A stretch of DNA of 64,000 nt from Gibbula magus (GCA_936450465.1 OW388291.1:77090436-77154435); one strand, 5' to 3'; shown: positions 30,935 to 45,256, counted from the stretch's first letter. The notes: generated by a model not told the origin, from the sequence alone. Numbers and translations are program-made.

Positions 30935-32630
30935 CTTGTGTGTAGTTGACAGAATAATAAAGACGAGTGTGCTCTATTGTGGATAACCTGATAACTATAT
31001 GGGTAGATTTGTATACTGGACAGAGGTGAAGACACAATACCAGTAGTAATACATCCGACTTTCTGTGTAAACGAAACCTGGAATGATTGGTTAAGTGGAC
31101 ATATAATATCCTATCAATACTTCAAAACAATGAAGACATCACTAGGATATGTATTATTTTATTTGGTGTTTTAAAATTGTCATTTCTGTTTCAAAATAAT
31201 CAATTCAAACACAAACATTTAATCTTAAAAGTGTTTAAGATTGGTTTGCGAACCATGTCTCTTACCGACTTGATATTGTCTAACATAACCTCTGTCACAG
31301 TTGGACCAATAAACCTGTATATAGACAATCTACAGTCGGACATTTAACCAGGCTCGGTAACCAGTTGAGGTAATTAGGACAATGTAGACGTCTAGTAGAG
31401 CAATTAACAGGCTCGTGACTCGACTCTCTACCTACCTTCCTAACAAGTCAGAGACGTTGATTTAGACCCAGACAGCATACATATTGGATATTTCTACAAC
31501 CTACTCAGTCTGTAACTAAATATCAACCATGCTTAAAACAGCATATTCATTTGAGATGTTATTGATATGAACTTATATTAAATACAGACGAATTGATAAC
31601 TAAAATAGGGATATTTGTTTTAATCAAATTGAAAGTTCGCGACATATTAAATGGAATTCGATATGATAGAAAGGCTGTTCATTTGACTTAATCAAAACGT
31701 TTACCGTTATGTGTTAGCACTAAAGTTATATCAACATGCAGAATAATATCAAATAGGGACTGTACCGTGGGTTACAGTGCTACGAGTATTGACTAGATGA
31801 CATCAGTGCTAATAGGACATTATTGTCAATATCATAATGTATTACGGTAAACTCAAATATATTATTTTCCTATAATCACTGGTAGAATACAATGCCGGTT
31901 CCGAAATAACTTCTATCCAAGAAACAGTAGCAAACATGATTGATGGTGGTTATGGGTTCTATACAAGCTCAAAACGTAGTCCAACTATTACCCTCATCAA
32001 ACCCACATGAAGGCTACTAGTATATAAACCTGCTTTTGTTGTGAAGATTCATCCAACCAAAGCGACAAACCGAGAGGTGCAATAAGGCTACCGAAGGTTC
32101 TCGTATTTTCGTCATGAAATCACATCCAATATGAAAGAACATTTACCGTTGCCATGGATACGTAATACTAATAGTCTACATTCCTACGCATATTTGCTAT
32201 GTGTAACTGCCATGATGATACACTCTATCAAAACGGCCGTAATCCCTCGTTGCTGTGGATACGCAGCTAAGCTATACCGTGCCAGTGTGTACCTTGCTAC
32301 CACGAAACGTTACACCTGCAAACGTTGATGTCAGAAACATATTTCCACGAAATAAACCTTGAGCAAGGCAATAGCCATGAATCGATGAAAGTATAACCAT
32401 GAAAACTTATCAGATATGACTTTAAACAACAAATAACTTTTGACAAAAAGGTAAATAAATTTTCCAATGGCTAAATAGTACTCCTCAATCAATAAAAAGA
32501 GTTCTAAAAGGAATGTACATGGTTCGGTTAAGCCTTGCTAGTCTATTCTAGTGGCCGCTCGAAGGTAATTCAGGTGATCTCACTGATGTAGCGATACTTA
32601 GAAACTCAAGAGTAGAGTTTTAAATATGGT
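30935..32630. other. Intergenic, no gene seen
   Basis: Short ORFs (for example at 31087 and 32131) lack recognisable domains and splice context. Confidence 0.45.
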
Positions 32631-32635
32631 ACATT

Positions 32636-32726
32636 GATGTAATGGTCTTCCTCGCTGCAATACTTCCGAAGCGGCGTTAAACAATAATTCACTCACTCAC
32701 TCACTCACTCACTCACTCACTCACTC
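32636..32726 (+). repeat. SINE-like block with (ACTC)9 tail
   Basis: GGTCTTCCTCGCTGCAATAC, then GCGGCGTTAAACAATAATTC, then nine ACTC units (32691-32726). I recall blocks ending GCGGCGTTAAAC plus ACTC repeats from gastropod microsatellite loci. No 5' tRNA head was found. Confidence 0.55.
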
Positions 32727-35700
32727 TTCCTCGCGCTAAATTTGAACGTTTTTTTTTATTGACTTATTACCATTGTCAAGCCAAGGACAATTGTTTTACA
32801 GGATTCTTTATTGTGGTATGTGTCAATTGTCTATGTTCTATATAGCATCGAACAAGTAATGAATAGGCCTGCTAAAGCTGACCTGCGATCCCTTTTGAAG
32901 TCAACAACTTATTGCCACATGGATGGCCGAATGGAGGCAGATACCACCTCATGCTTTCATCAGACGACTGACGTTTTCTGTGAGACGAAGAGTTCAGGCA
33001 TGCTTGAGTGCCAACGGCGGACATACCAGATACTCATCACATACAATTTTTCATTAAACTAATGATTATTCTATGATTTTGTTGTTTTTGTCCATGATCG
33101 GAAATAGGACAATTGACCCCACCTATGAAGAACTGGTGATAACTTATTTACATTAAAGTTACATGTCTGCTATTTTAGCACAACACACTAAACCGATGGA
33201 GTGTTACAACACAACAAAACAAATTTCTCTGAACACATAACTTTTTATGATATTTAAATTCAAAGAGGTGTAACATTTCTTTTGGCGTTCAGTATATATA
33301 TGTCTCCCATAACACAGTTGTTATTCCTGTTGGTATAGTAATTATAATTACAATGTTAAGTAGTAATAAAACAATCTTTAATAGTATGACCTGCCACTCC
33401 AATATAAAGGGGATAAGGAAATAGAGCGTCACATATCTATATACCTCCCTACACAACCTTTAAAGTACAGAACCTAGAAATATCAAACGTGAACGAAAGC
33501 AGGACGACATACCCATGCCATTTGTCCATGTAGCCTCAATTGCCCGGTGAGCTGATAAAATGGTTAAATATCCAACGTTTCTTTATTTAAGAATATATTT
33601 AAATAACAGTTCATCGTCTTAAACTTTATACAGAATTTTTAACAAATACTAACATAAAATCAAATCTTGTGATTTAATAAATGTAATTAGCATTCACAAC
33701 TATTCTCTTATTAGATCGGTCACGAAAATGAGAAAATCTACAGTAATATCGTTTCCTCAGTAATATGCCGGTGTTATCGGCAATATTCTTGTTGACATAC
33801 ATGACTTTTATTAATTAAGCCAATGAAATTACCAATTACAGATAAAGAGTCAAAGGAGATGAGAGGAAAAACGGTAATCAGTAAGCAGATATTCATTAAT
33901 ATTTCAATCGATGTTTGAAATCAATACTGCCCACCCTTGGTATATCATGAATCTGCTATAAGTAGATGCTATAGTACTAACAATTATGACCGTGACCTTT
34001 CCCCTTTGAAAATGCCTTGATTAGGGTCAAGTTCATAAATAAACAACTACTGTTAGAGATCAAAATGATTTTGATTGTTCATCGATATTTAATTCATTTC
34101 ATGCTATTTTCAATTATCGACGATGTGCTTTTATATTCCAATGATAATAGACCAAACAAGGATTATATATGACTGTTCGTGATTACTTGAGGCTAGCTAG
34201 TGTTATTTTCAATAACCTATTACCTACAACTGAGTCAGTGCCAAAGAAGCCAGAAACCAAATCGTAAGTAAATTATTCCTCTGATTTAAACAGATAACGC
34301 TTTTGTATATTTTCAATAATAGATATATATCTTGAGTCTTCTCCCCCAATACACATTATACTCTGTGACAGTGCTCCATACACATACTTTCTCGTCAACT
34401 ATATGTGTACTCCAGAAATGAAGACGAAGAGTGCATGAAATACTCTTCTAAATATTTAGACTTACGTTCGTCAGTTGTTTCCTAGATAAAATCATCACCA
34501 CTGAAGCCGTCGACGTATTCGCATGTACATGTACATGTACGTCGTCGTACACGCACTCGGCATGTGGTCCGCACTTGTCGACTTCGTTACTTCCGAACTA
34601 CTGAACGTTGGTACATTAATTGTGTCATTTTGATAGGCACATATTCATGGATGAGGGTCAATATGTTACATGCCTTACGTAACTCATCCCTATCACTATA
34701 ACAACAGATTCCTGACTTACGTCCTCGACATTTGGCTTCTAACATTATATTGACATTGCATCTTTGCATATTCGTGACGTCAAGCACATGGAATTCTCCC
34801 AGGTAACTCGCAATGAGAACGGAAAACGGCGGCATATTGGCTTTGCCAGAAAGAGAATGTATTAAGATAAAAACGCGGTAGACCCAATGACATATATGAG
34901 TCTATCGTAAGTATCAGCGACCAAGTTACTAGATTATCAATACCGCGTTCTCTCGATTTCAAAGTAAGACCCGTTGTTATTTTACCAATAGATTCATGGG
35001 AAACTTATTTGAAAGTATATGTGTAAAGCATGGGGAGTATCGCTCAAATAAATTTGTAATACTGTTCTGATACATATATTTCTTCAGTGACACATATATG
35101 ATGGTCTTTCGCTCATTATTTAAAGAGCAACAATGGGTGCCAGTGGCCGGCGTCGCGTTGGTCTCAATTCCATAAAGTCGTAGCGCCTCAGCCAGGCTGC
35201 AAATCTATAAATTTCAATTAATCCTAAACTAAACTAATAATCTACTTGCGAATACGTCTAAATCTTTGTAAGATGTTATTTTCATTGTATATTACTTCTT
35301 CGATATATACTCGGTCTGCATGCATGCTTAAATCCATTTCAGCTTTACCTAGTTGAACTCTTGCAGCATCGATCCAGATAAAACGTTTCAATTGATAGTT
35401 AAAAGATTGTCAACTTTCTACTTTCGTTTTTTTGGTTTCAAAAGACAGACATACACTTCATATATACCTATATAACTACAGAAGTACGTCTTTTTTCAAC
35501 GCTATATAATAGATGTACTGTTATCTGAATTGTTAGCTGCAGGCAGTCTGCGCATAAATGTCAAGATGACACGGTGAAATGTTGACTCAACAAATTCTGT
35601 AGACAGTAATTGGTTCATGGATTTCAAACACGATAATGATATTAAATTAGACCAACACACAGATACCTTTATAACTCAGAAGGTTACGATTTAAGGTATA

Positions 35701-37311
35701 TATTTTCAACGAAAATCAAACGGTGCTTAATACTTAACACAAACACATACAAATAGAAAAATTTTCGCTATGCAGCTCATCAAGCATTCCATTATATATC
35801 TTAGGTTGAAGGCTAACATATGAAATAATAAGGCATTGCAAATGGGGTCTCTTATATGGTGGGGACAGTTACCAAATTTACAGATGTATAATCCATCACA
35901 GACGAAATATTCCTAATTTCTTAATCGCTCAATGCTCATATGCTCAGTATAACTCTATGGACATGCTCTAACAAAAGCACAGGAGGATTAACAGTGCTCA
36001 GCTTGAAATACAAACCCCGACCACTAACCCAGCAAACGTTTATTACATACCATATTTATTACGAGGTTACCTTTAATGTTTTCTTGCTTATCTAGACGGG
36101 CAGTCAGTGTGTTACTGTAGTCACACATACATGTCAAAAGTAACCAAGGATGTTATTTTGTCGACAGGTCGAAAATTACCCTTTTAGTCTCAGTATCAAG
36201 TTTTTAAGTCGTGGTTATGATCGAAAACCGGACAATGTACATGTACAGCGACTGGCGCGCTTCACGTACATGTACATTTTGAAAACTTACATCAGGCAGA
36301 CAAAGAAACAGATGTTGGTTGGTATTGTTAAGTGGATCATATAAATGGTATACTTGTAAACTGGGCGCATGAAGTTGGCCTCCAATCATGTATTAAGTCG
36401 TTGCTCGATTTTCAGTGAATTAACGCATTTCATTGTCAACTAGAAGCTTGTTAACTCATTAAAACAGATGCTTACCTCTTCCCTCAATTCAATTCCAATC
36501 ATTGCCCTTTACAAATAGAAAGTCGAAATTGTTGGAAACAGAAGAAAATATAATTTTATAAAGTTCAAACCCCAAAAGGCACATCTACATGTGGGAGATA
36601 GGGAGAGATAGTATACAAAATTTGGTGAGCATTTGTCAAATAGTTTTGCTCCGGAAACAAGGCCTACCCTTCAAAAAGTTTAAATTGCCATGGAAACAGA
36701 TTTAAAAAAGAAAGTTAACATCCCCAAAAGGGACATCTACATGACATGGAGTGGCAGAATATCAATGTTCGTGATGATTGCTCAAGTAGTTTTAGAAATA
36801 TGCTCCAGAAAAAAACAACCTATCCTCAAATAAATAAAGTCGGTCCCCCGACCCCTTTCCATTTCAGCGAAGATTGGTCAAGTAGTATAAGCGTTTTGCC
36901 CCCGAAACAATGGAAACGTCGACGTTATCTCAACCAAAAACTATATGTCTCCCGACTTTTTGTGAAAACTATTGATCATAAACATGCTTATAGAGAGAGA
37001 GAGGTTTATTTCAGTAAAGGGGCCACAGGCCCATTTTACAAAGCATACAATTTGCACATTAACATTAAAATCATAGACACAAATCTGAAGATATACACCA
37101 GGATATAGGGGCGTTACAGACACAAGAAAGTATTACGTTTCTTTCTGGCTAGGTACAAATAACATGCTTATAAAATAAAAAGACTAAATCATATACAAAT
37201 ACCAAAAATAGTTCAGTTGAGTTATTTACATCAGACATTTTCGAAGGACATATGCTAATGAGCAGTACCCTTCAGAGTAAAATGTCTAGATATTTGAACT
37301 CACTCGGTCGA
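32727..37311. other. Intergenic with decayed repeats, no gene seen
   Basis: It contains an inverted GTACATGTAC pair (36234-36246 and 36266-36278). It also has two related blocks with GGGACATCTACATG, CAAATAGTTTTGCTCCGGAAAC and similar text (about 36575-36700 and 36720-36910), remnants of a dispersed repeat. Confidence 0.45.
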
Positions 37312-37320
37312 CATGGTCAC

Positions 37321-37673
37321 CATCCTCGGTTACCCAGGGTATTATATATGCTCCGTTTCTCTCCACTATATCACCCATGAGAAACTCTGTACTGAAATAC
37401 CCGCCCTTGGCCGGCGTGTCGAAGTCAGTAACCAAAGAACATACTCAATACGATAAGACGGAAATGGTCAAGGGAGATAACCTTGACCTCGCGTGCTTTG
37501 CGACGAAGTGATATGAATTGTCATTGGCTCTCAGGTACAAGCTACGTAACGGATTGATTGGCTCACGTCGGCCAAGGGCGGATAATTTGAGTACAGATTT
37601 CTCTGATGAAATTTCCCATGGGTGTTATAGTGGAGAGTAACGGAGCATATAAAACCCTGGGTAACCGAGGATG
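37321..37673. mobile_element. 353-bp MITE with long inverted repeats and 9-bp target duplication
   Basis: Ends are CATCCTCGGTTACCCAGGG and its complement. Imperfect arms of about 95 bp (37321-37418 and 37564-37673) flank a ~145-bp centre without coding potential. CATGGTCAC is directly repeated at 37312-37320 and 37674-37682. The 9-bp duplication and long inverted repeats suggest a Mutator-type non-autonomous element. Confidence 0.8.
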
Positions 37674-38517
37674 CATGGTCACTGAAAGATGAGTATTCAT
37701 TGGTTAAGAAACATAGATACAGTATGAGATTCCGCTTTCCTCCGGTAGGGGATTTTGCTTCTGATCTCGATTTCAAGCGATATAGAACAGAGGTTAGGAT
37801 GGGATATCTGAAGGGAGTAACCTTTGTGGGAAGAGAATGTCTTGCTTGTACATATAATAATTATAAGACATTACATACGCATATGAGCGTGGGTAAGAGG
37901 TATGAAAGTACGGAATAAGTTCAAGTGAATAAATAATCGTTCTCAGATGAAGATCTTATATTCTTTCATTTGATTGAATTGATTATCCATGAAAGAAATT
38001 AATTAAATAAACCCAAAAAGAACTGAAATCATGTCAGTTCCAATACATGAAATTGTAGTTAACTTAGATTCAACTGAATCTAAAGGATTTATAAAACAAC
38101 CGTGTAATAAAAAAAACTAAACACGAACTTAGTTCATAGAGACAAAGTGCTACACTGCACGAAGCATGTACATATTTTATGGACGCTTCACACACCAAAT
38201 GGAGATGCAGGTTACACAGTCCCCGCCGTATCCAGGGTTACATTTACACACTTGTTTCAAATTTGATCTTGTGAAGTTAGTTGTCATCAACGAAATTTGG
38301 ACAGTTTAGGTCAAAATTTAAAAAAAATAAAAAAAATATTTAAATCTTGAAGTTGAAAGCCACAAAAAGCACACCACCACCAAACAGTTAACATCTGTAC
38401 CTAATTGAAAATTTCAAGTCATATAGTTTTCGAGTTATGCTCCGGAAACGATTTCGGACGGACGGACAGACTGATACGCGGAGCGCTACATAGGCTACCG
38501 CTGATTACGTCATAGAG

Positions 38518-38582
38518 CATTTTCTTTCCACATAGGTGACTCCCTTCAGAGTCCCCACCCTAACCTCGTTGAGAAGAGAATG
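38518..38582. mobile_element. 65-bp foldback element related to 28376-28451, imperfect 9-bp duplication
   Basis: The left end CATTTTCTTTCCACATAGG and the right end ...AACCTCGTTGAGAAGAGAATG are diverged forms of the 28.4 kb element's tips. Flanks GTCATAGAG (38509-38517) and GTCGTAGAG (38583-38591) differ by one base. A third relative, right half only, ends near 37836. Confidence 0.6.
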
Positions 38583-38591
38583 GTCGTAGAG

Positions 38592-41500
38592 GGGTATAAC
38601 AATTTACAATGAAAGGCATCCTTGTGAAGATCTAAAATTTTAAGATATAGTATATTTTTCGTATTTAATTTATCATTTATAATAACCATAATCTGTTGAA
38701 GGTCTAATTTGAGCAAAAGTAAGACAAAATACCCTATATTTGAACAAAATAACAATTAATCCCGACAATCTGTTTCCAATTTAAAAAAAAGCACTCATAA
38801 AGTCCAGTGGCGGATCCATGAATTTTTAAGCCAGTTCCTCGTGAAGCCCGGTGTATCAGCCCAAAATGAAGGAACCAACCGTGCAGCAGCGAGCATTCTC
38901 GGAACAAGCAGTGTATACACTCATCGACGTTTGGACAGCAACAAGAATAAAGAGACTATTGCAAACAATGACACGATTCAAATGACAAATATAATATATA
39001 AAATTGCTATCTCAAGAAGCGTTGTATTTTGTGGTAAAAGCCTGATTTATGAAACTGTTTATTCTCCAGTGCCACGATTGCCTTATTTCAGAGGTCTTTG
39101 GTAGTCTAAGAGTTAATCCCGTTAATGCATTCTATCATTCACTATATCTACTTGCTATGATTTGTTCATGAAATATTTTAATGACTGGGATATATTGTAA
39201 ACGATCTATACTCTATATCAACTATTATATTAACATGGTTTGGTAATTTACGATAAATTTGTCATTTTTTGTGTAACCTTCGTATGTTATATTACTACTC
39301 GTTTCTCCCCTAACTAAGGCTGTACACAGTTCAGGGGATACTCAACTCAGATCTTTCTAAAACACAGCTTTGGCAACATCGATATCGATCTAATATCTAT
39401 CTAGTAAATAATGGAAATGAACCTCAAAGAATGTGGCCATGGGAACTATTTGAAGTCCAAATACAGATTTAGAAATGGATTCAATACTTTAAAACGACCA
39501 AGACCAAGTTTTTTTTATAAAAATAAATCTAATATAATTATGAGATTTAAAAAAAAATATATCGTTAAACTAGATTTATTTGAAGATGACCTCATCCATA
39601 TAATAAACTCGATACAGATCTTGAGAACTAAACGACATTATAACATTTTTACCTTTTTCATAATCGTTATTAAGCACACGTTTCAAAATTATGTTAAAAT
39701 GTGTCATACATAGAGACATAGACTTTGTGCAGCTTTCCAACAAAAGACAAACGCAGTAACAGAATTTCCAACTTGAATCATTTTATAATGTATTTTTTTT
39801 TATTGAAAAGTAATGGAATTTCTTGTTGATCTTTTTGTCCCCAAATCGTTTGAAAAGTGCAGATTTTATTTTAAACAATTTTTCACTATGGGTAATAAAG
39901 ACATCTAACCTTTACAATATTTAAACGACAATGTAACGCACGTAATAATAAACACTTCCTCTACTCGATCAAAACAAACAAATAAACTGGGATAATAGAA
40001 ATGATGTATATCTAAGAAGATAATAAAATCTATGAAAAGAAATTTTGACCTTTGAAAGTTAATGCTCCTGCAATGAAGTTAATCACTATAAAAGAGAGAA
40101 CGGTATATGATTAAAGTACAGAGAGTGTAAACATTATGATCAGATGCATTGACGTCATCAAGGATGGTCGAGTTTTTAAAATCTCAAATGTAAAGGAAGT
40201 TCAAAAGAAAGTTATATTTCAGTACAAAAGTGTAAGCCATTGACTCTACATCGTATCATGCACTAATGTGGTTCAGGGAGTTGAAGTGAACTATCCAATT
40301 TGAAATTGTTTCTATGTGGGAACCCCAGGTGGCTTCGAATTCAGTACTGAAGTGTTGCAATATAGAGCATGTGGTAATGGTCGAGTCCGAATGATATATT
40401 GGTTGTACATAAACGCAATTTAGATAATTATGGTTCGAAAAACTAAATACAAAATCAGCATTTAGTGTAAGGTGATATTATAAGTACATATCTATATCTT
40501 TGTTAATACGTTATTAAGTTGCTTCGGTAATTTTTTCATAATGTTGTGTGATTAATTACAATTGCCCCTTGAAATTTCACTATGGCTTATTTAACATGAT
40601 ATTTAAACCAAGGTTCCACGGCCAATGGAAGCACTCATGCGCAGTATAAGTTAGGCGTATTATGTTCGTTTCATTCGTAATCACGGGTGCATTAATATGC
40701 TTGTTGAACATTGTAGCTATATGTAAATTATTTGATCCTAACAACCAAACTTTTAGTGTATTTACGTAACTATATATCGTGTACAGGTTAACAAGGGCTT
40801 ACCCTTTTGTTACCGTTTTACACAAGGCCAAAACATGAAATTATACATTCAATTTGTAATTATGAATTCTCACCTTATTATGTCAACAGGTCATGTATCT
40901 ATATATCCAAAACAAATGATATCAGTAAATATATATACATTTGCACTGTAGCTCATCAGGTTTTACTAAATGCATAAGGTATATATAATGTTTCAGCTTT
41001 CTAAGGGTTTTGGTTCTTGGCAAAAAAAACCCCAAAAAACCCCAAAGGAACATTCTTTTCAAGCGGGTAGCCTCAGTTATCAACATTTTGGGCAACAGAG
41101 TAATTTAACCTAAAAGCCCTTTAGTGCAGTTAGTTTTTTTTAGAAAAACAGACCGGTCGACCGCAAAGTCGCCAAACATACAAGCAATTCCCATTGCTCA
41201 GAGTCTGTACACTGGAGGTCAGTGATTGTTGAGAAGAAACCGAAAAGGTTTTGAAATAGGTTTGTAGGGTATGGCCCTTTGTGGCCAATATTAGGGGAGT
41301 CAGAGTTACGAAATGAGAGAAACATGTTGACAATATTTCAGCTTTCTAGGGCTGTTCCCCGCGGCATGTTTTGGGGCAACAACGTCATCAAATATACAAC
41401 ATAATCCCCGTCAGCTCCCCATAAGAAATCTGTTCAGAATAATCTACAGCTTTCTTTCAGGCCATATGAGATAAAACTTCAATAAATATAAATAAGAGAC

Positions 41501-41700
41501 ATATGCTTATTAAATATCCAAGACATTCAAACCCTTTATCCGGCAGCAATGTTTTACAAAACGTTTTGGTTTTGGTGTCTTTTGTCCGATGGTTCTTTTC
41601 GTTACAAAGTAATGTCATTTAACATTTATATTTCTCAAATTTAAGTGACGATGCTGCATCATAAAATAGCAGAATATAACACTAATCAAATGCACAAATG
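38592..41700. other. Intergenic, no gene seen
   Basis: Very AT-rich; no convincing coding exon, RNA gene or bounded repeat was found. Confidence 0.45.
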
Positions 41701-41705
41701 TTTTT

Positions 41706-41777
41706 GTCGAAATATGGAATCGAACTGTGACCAGCGGGTTTCTGGTCAGTTACACTAACCATTACACAACGGAAACC
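41706..41777 (-). repeat. tRNA-like sequence (SINE or pseudogene)
   Basis: On the minus strand it starts GTTTCCGTTGTGTAATGGTT, like the acceptor and D-arm of tRNA-Val. It has a GACCAG/CTGGTC anticodon-arm-like stem and a B-box-like GTTCGATTC. The T-stem and acceptor do not pair, so it is not a functional tRNA. Confidence 0.4.
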
Positions 41778-42087
41778 AGTTAAGAGAGAACATTTCATGA
41801 CGAGTTATTGAAAGTTGATTGTATTTTGCGTAAACTGGCGATAATTACCCTGGCCATGCGGTCTATTGTTTTGACTTGTACATTTCAGCGTGCTGCACGT
41901 GCATCACGAATCGCTCAGGCCTGTGTTAGTTGATTGAAATTGACACAGTTCTTCTGATAAGGACAGCCGTCTTGTGTACACACGCATCTTTCAATTTACA
42001 CAAGTTTATTCATTCTGTATTAGGTTTATCTGACTGAGCCAGTGTGTAAAATAGTTACCGACCTCGACCTCGGATTCAAGTTAGATG

Positions 42088-42149
42088 AACCCTCGCGCAC
42101 GTCAAACATGAACACCTCGGCGTTCATGATTCACGTGCGCAAGGGTTCG
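42088..42149. repeat. 30-bp imperfect inverted repeat
   Basis: GAACCCTCGCGCACGT... at the left and ...ACGTGCGCAAGGGTTC at the right pair with a few mismatches around a ~3-base loop. There is no clear target duplication. Confidence 0.55.
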
Positions 42150-42504
42150 TCCCACCTGTTTACATTGGAACTTCTAATTAGACCAAATACAGTACTTGGT
42201 ATCTCGCTCTATCTTTTCATAATAATCGTTCTTTTTTATTCTCAACCAATCATTATCTCAGTACTTTGTAAAGTCTAATCTTCAATTTATTTTATTCGTT
42301 TTGAACTCCCATCAGTGAAGTGTATGTTAGTAAGTACCTATCTGTCGAAATGACGATTTTGTCAAATAAAATTCTAAATAGTAGATCACGTGCCTATTGG
42401 TAAAAAGTGTTAAATACTATGGAATAATATACATTGTTATGGACTTGATTCAAATGACTTAATCATTGTGTTGAATACATAAAAGTAAGAAACGTTTTCT
42501 CTCC

Positions 42505-43740
42505 AGGAAAGAAATCTGACGATCCAAAGAAACCAGGATACATCCCAACAATCTTCCCTTCCCGCCAGAGAGCTGTCAAGCGGCGAACCACTGTTAATTC
42601 AACTAACAACTTGCCATCCCCAGCTAAGCGTGTTCGCCGTAAGATCTTCCCTGATTCTACTCCATCTTCGAGCTCGACCACCAAACAACTGTCTCCACCA
42701 AACAGTGTAGATGAACTTCATTCTCTGCCAGACGCAGGGTAGGAAATCCACACACGTACTCTTGAAGAAGAGACACCCGTAATACCATCACGGAAGAACC
42801 ATGACTATGTTTATCCCTATATAGACCAAACTCCCTGCGATGACGAGGAGAGGTTGAAACTGGAGGTTCAGCTTCTCAAACAGGAGAATGACACTTTTAA
42901 GAAGACCCTGTACCGTTAATGACGAGGACTTACATTACATGACCAACTACCAACCTATGCTACGTTTGAATCACTGGCGAAGTATCTGCATAAGCGATGT
43001 GAAGGGAGGCTTAATTACTGGAGACATCAACAGACATATGAGAGTGTACGTGAGTCCAGTAATAAACCAGAAAAGGAACGGACGCTAACCTTCGAAGAGG
43101 AATTATACCTAGTGCTCGTACGCCTTTACGGTGGTTTGAAGTTAAGAGACACACATATGATAACTGGTGTAAGCATATTAACATTGTCAAAAATCTTCAC
43201 TACCCGGATTAATTTCTTGAACAATGAGTTGACTCTGTGTTTTGAGATACCCCCGTTGATGTAAGTCATGTGCAGACAGTGACATGTTTGAACTCGTTTC
43301 CTGACATGAGGGTCATGCTAGACTGCACCGAACTCTTCTCCCAGTGCTCTGCGGATCCTCAGGCACTGACAGAAACCTTCTCCAACTACAAACACCATGT
43401 TGGTATGGGACCCTTCCAAGCTGTGAATTTTGTGTCGGCCGCCTGGGGAGCCACAGACAAACACATTACACTCAGCAGTGAGAAGCTCGTTTCTAACCTA
43501 GCTCCTTGTTCCAGTGTCATGGTTGACCGTGGTTTCTTAGTGACAGAGGAACTCCGTTTCCTTGGTGTGAACATGATTATGCCTCATTTCAAGGGCAGAG
43601 ACCGGCCTCAGTTCTCTGCATCTGAAGCCAACGCTCAGCGCAGATCAGTAGTGCGCGCATACACATCGAACGGGTCATCCAGAGGATCAAGACATATCAA
43701 ATACTTGAAAAATCAACCCGAATGGACCAAAAGGACTTGA
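42505..43740 (+). pseudogene. ISL2EU-type (DDE_Tnp_4) transposase, broken
   Basis: After an acceptor-like CTCCAG, residues GKKSDDPKKPGYIPTIFPS and a basic stretch correspond to the region following a THAP domain in these proteins; a stop interrupts at 42741. Further frames give a coiled segment (LKLEVQLLKQEND), the NYWRHQQTYESVRE and LTFEEELYLVLVRLY region, and then the catalytic core at 43270-43740. The core has Asp in VMLDCTEL, Asp in VMVDRGF and FKGRDRPQFSASE. The final Glu helix (HIERVIQRIKTYQIL) is only reached after another frameshift near 43655. With several stops and frameshifts it is dead. No THAP exon was found upstream. Confidence 0.75.
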
Positions 43741-44049
43741 TTGAACAAACATTTAGAGTTTGTGCCTATCTCGTTAACTTTCAAAAACCAATTGCAAGGC
43801 AATGAGATCAGTGTACCAGTGAATTGTCAATATACTTGAATGAGGAAAAAATATCAAGACTTAAGCTCAGGTTTATGAATGTATTTGCATCCCACATAAA
43901 TGGGATGAAGTAACTGGACAAGTGACACATAAATTAGAACATGCATGGACAGTATGTTTCTTTTTTGAATAAATAAATATCTCTATATTGACTTATTGAT
44001 ATATGTATAGCAATGCAATATATAAGAAATTTAACAGATGTTGACAATG

Positions 44050-44470
44050 AAATATGTACATGGAAAGTTATATTGTTTCATTTTTAAATATTTAACATTT
44101 CATAGTGTTTCAATTGTAAACACTGAAGTGAAGTTTCATTATAACATACAGAGACACAAATTTACAGTTCAATGAAATATGTAGAAGCAAAAGGTCAATT
44201 GTACTGGACCATTGAAAAATGTAAAGGTCACTGATTGTCAAGCAATGCAAAATGTCATTTACATATGTTTTACAATAAAATGAACATGGAAATTGATATT
44301 GTGTCATTTGTAAATACTTAACATTGCATATTCATCATGTCAAACATTTATTTTAAGAAGACACGTTAACTTTTTCAATTGTGAATTTTCATTATAACAT
44401 ATCAAGCCAAAAGTAAAGCTCAATCAAATATGTATAGGCAAACATTGTGAAATAAATGTACCTTGTTTCA
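44050..44470. repeat. Diverged ~250-bp internal duplication
   Basis: Similar blocks (CAATTGTRAA...TTTCATTATAACATA, GTAAATAYTTAACATT) occur twice downstream of the broken transposase. They may be part of its untranslated region. Confidence 0.45.
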
Positions 44471-45256
44471 TATAATGTTCACAACTCGCAGTTACAAACT
44501 TGCAGTGTATCTATGGGTAATAACATCCTTGCTATCCTACTGCAATTGTTGTTCATGTTCAACTAATACTATAATCTTTTGCCAATGTGAAGGAGTAATC
44601 TTACATTACACCATACAACGTGACAGCTCACACACTAGGAGCACAATGCAGTCAGGGATTGAAAACACTAGTAGCAGTAGAAAGTGATTTAGTGTTGTAC
44701 ATGTAAAGGTAAATACATAATTTTAAAAAATATGATGAAATATGATGATAAAAAAGACATTTACCACATTTGCAGTGAAATATGTACATTGAACTTGCTA
44801 TTGATAAAATTAGCCTTTTGGACGAGAAGTTCTGCTAGACTATTAGAAGATCACATCTTTAATCTTATTCAAATTAAACTAGATCGTTGGACTACCAGCC
44901 AAAGCCAAGCACAAACACATACTTGTCTGCTTTTACTAGTAGTTAATTTCAACCCTGAATTGCAACATTACATCTCCTTATAAACATAACACATTTTAAC
45001 TACTTGAAACTAACCGAGTAATAAATCTCAAACGCAAGTCCTCCTGCAGGAATTACATAGCCAGTCCGCTGCAGCAGCAACCAAAGCAGTGGTGTACATA
45101 GCACACAGCCAACAGTACCAGTTTTCTGTTGCTGAACACGCACATGAACAGTCACACACTATATAAGCATTACTGTTATCTGTCGTAATGTCATCTGACT
45201 CCGGCAGTCCTTTCTCACACTAAATACATCTTGTGATTGTTAAAGTCTTTGGTGGG

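Noticed and set aside
37700..37918. Plus-strand 72-codon ORF
   Set aside because: It overlaps a half-copy of a foldback repeat and has no recognisable domain or splice context.
41706..41777. Functional tRNA-Val gene
   Set aside because: The T-arm and acceptor stem do not pair and the anticodon loop is abnormal.
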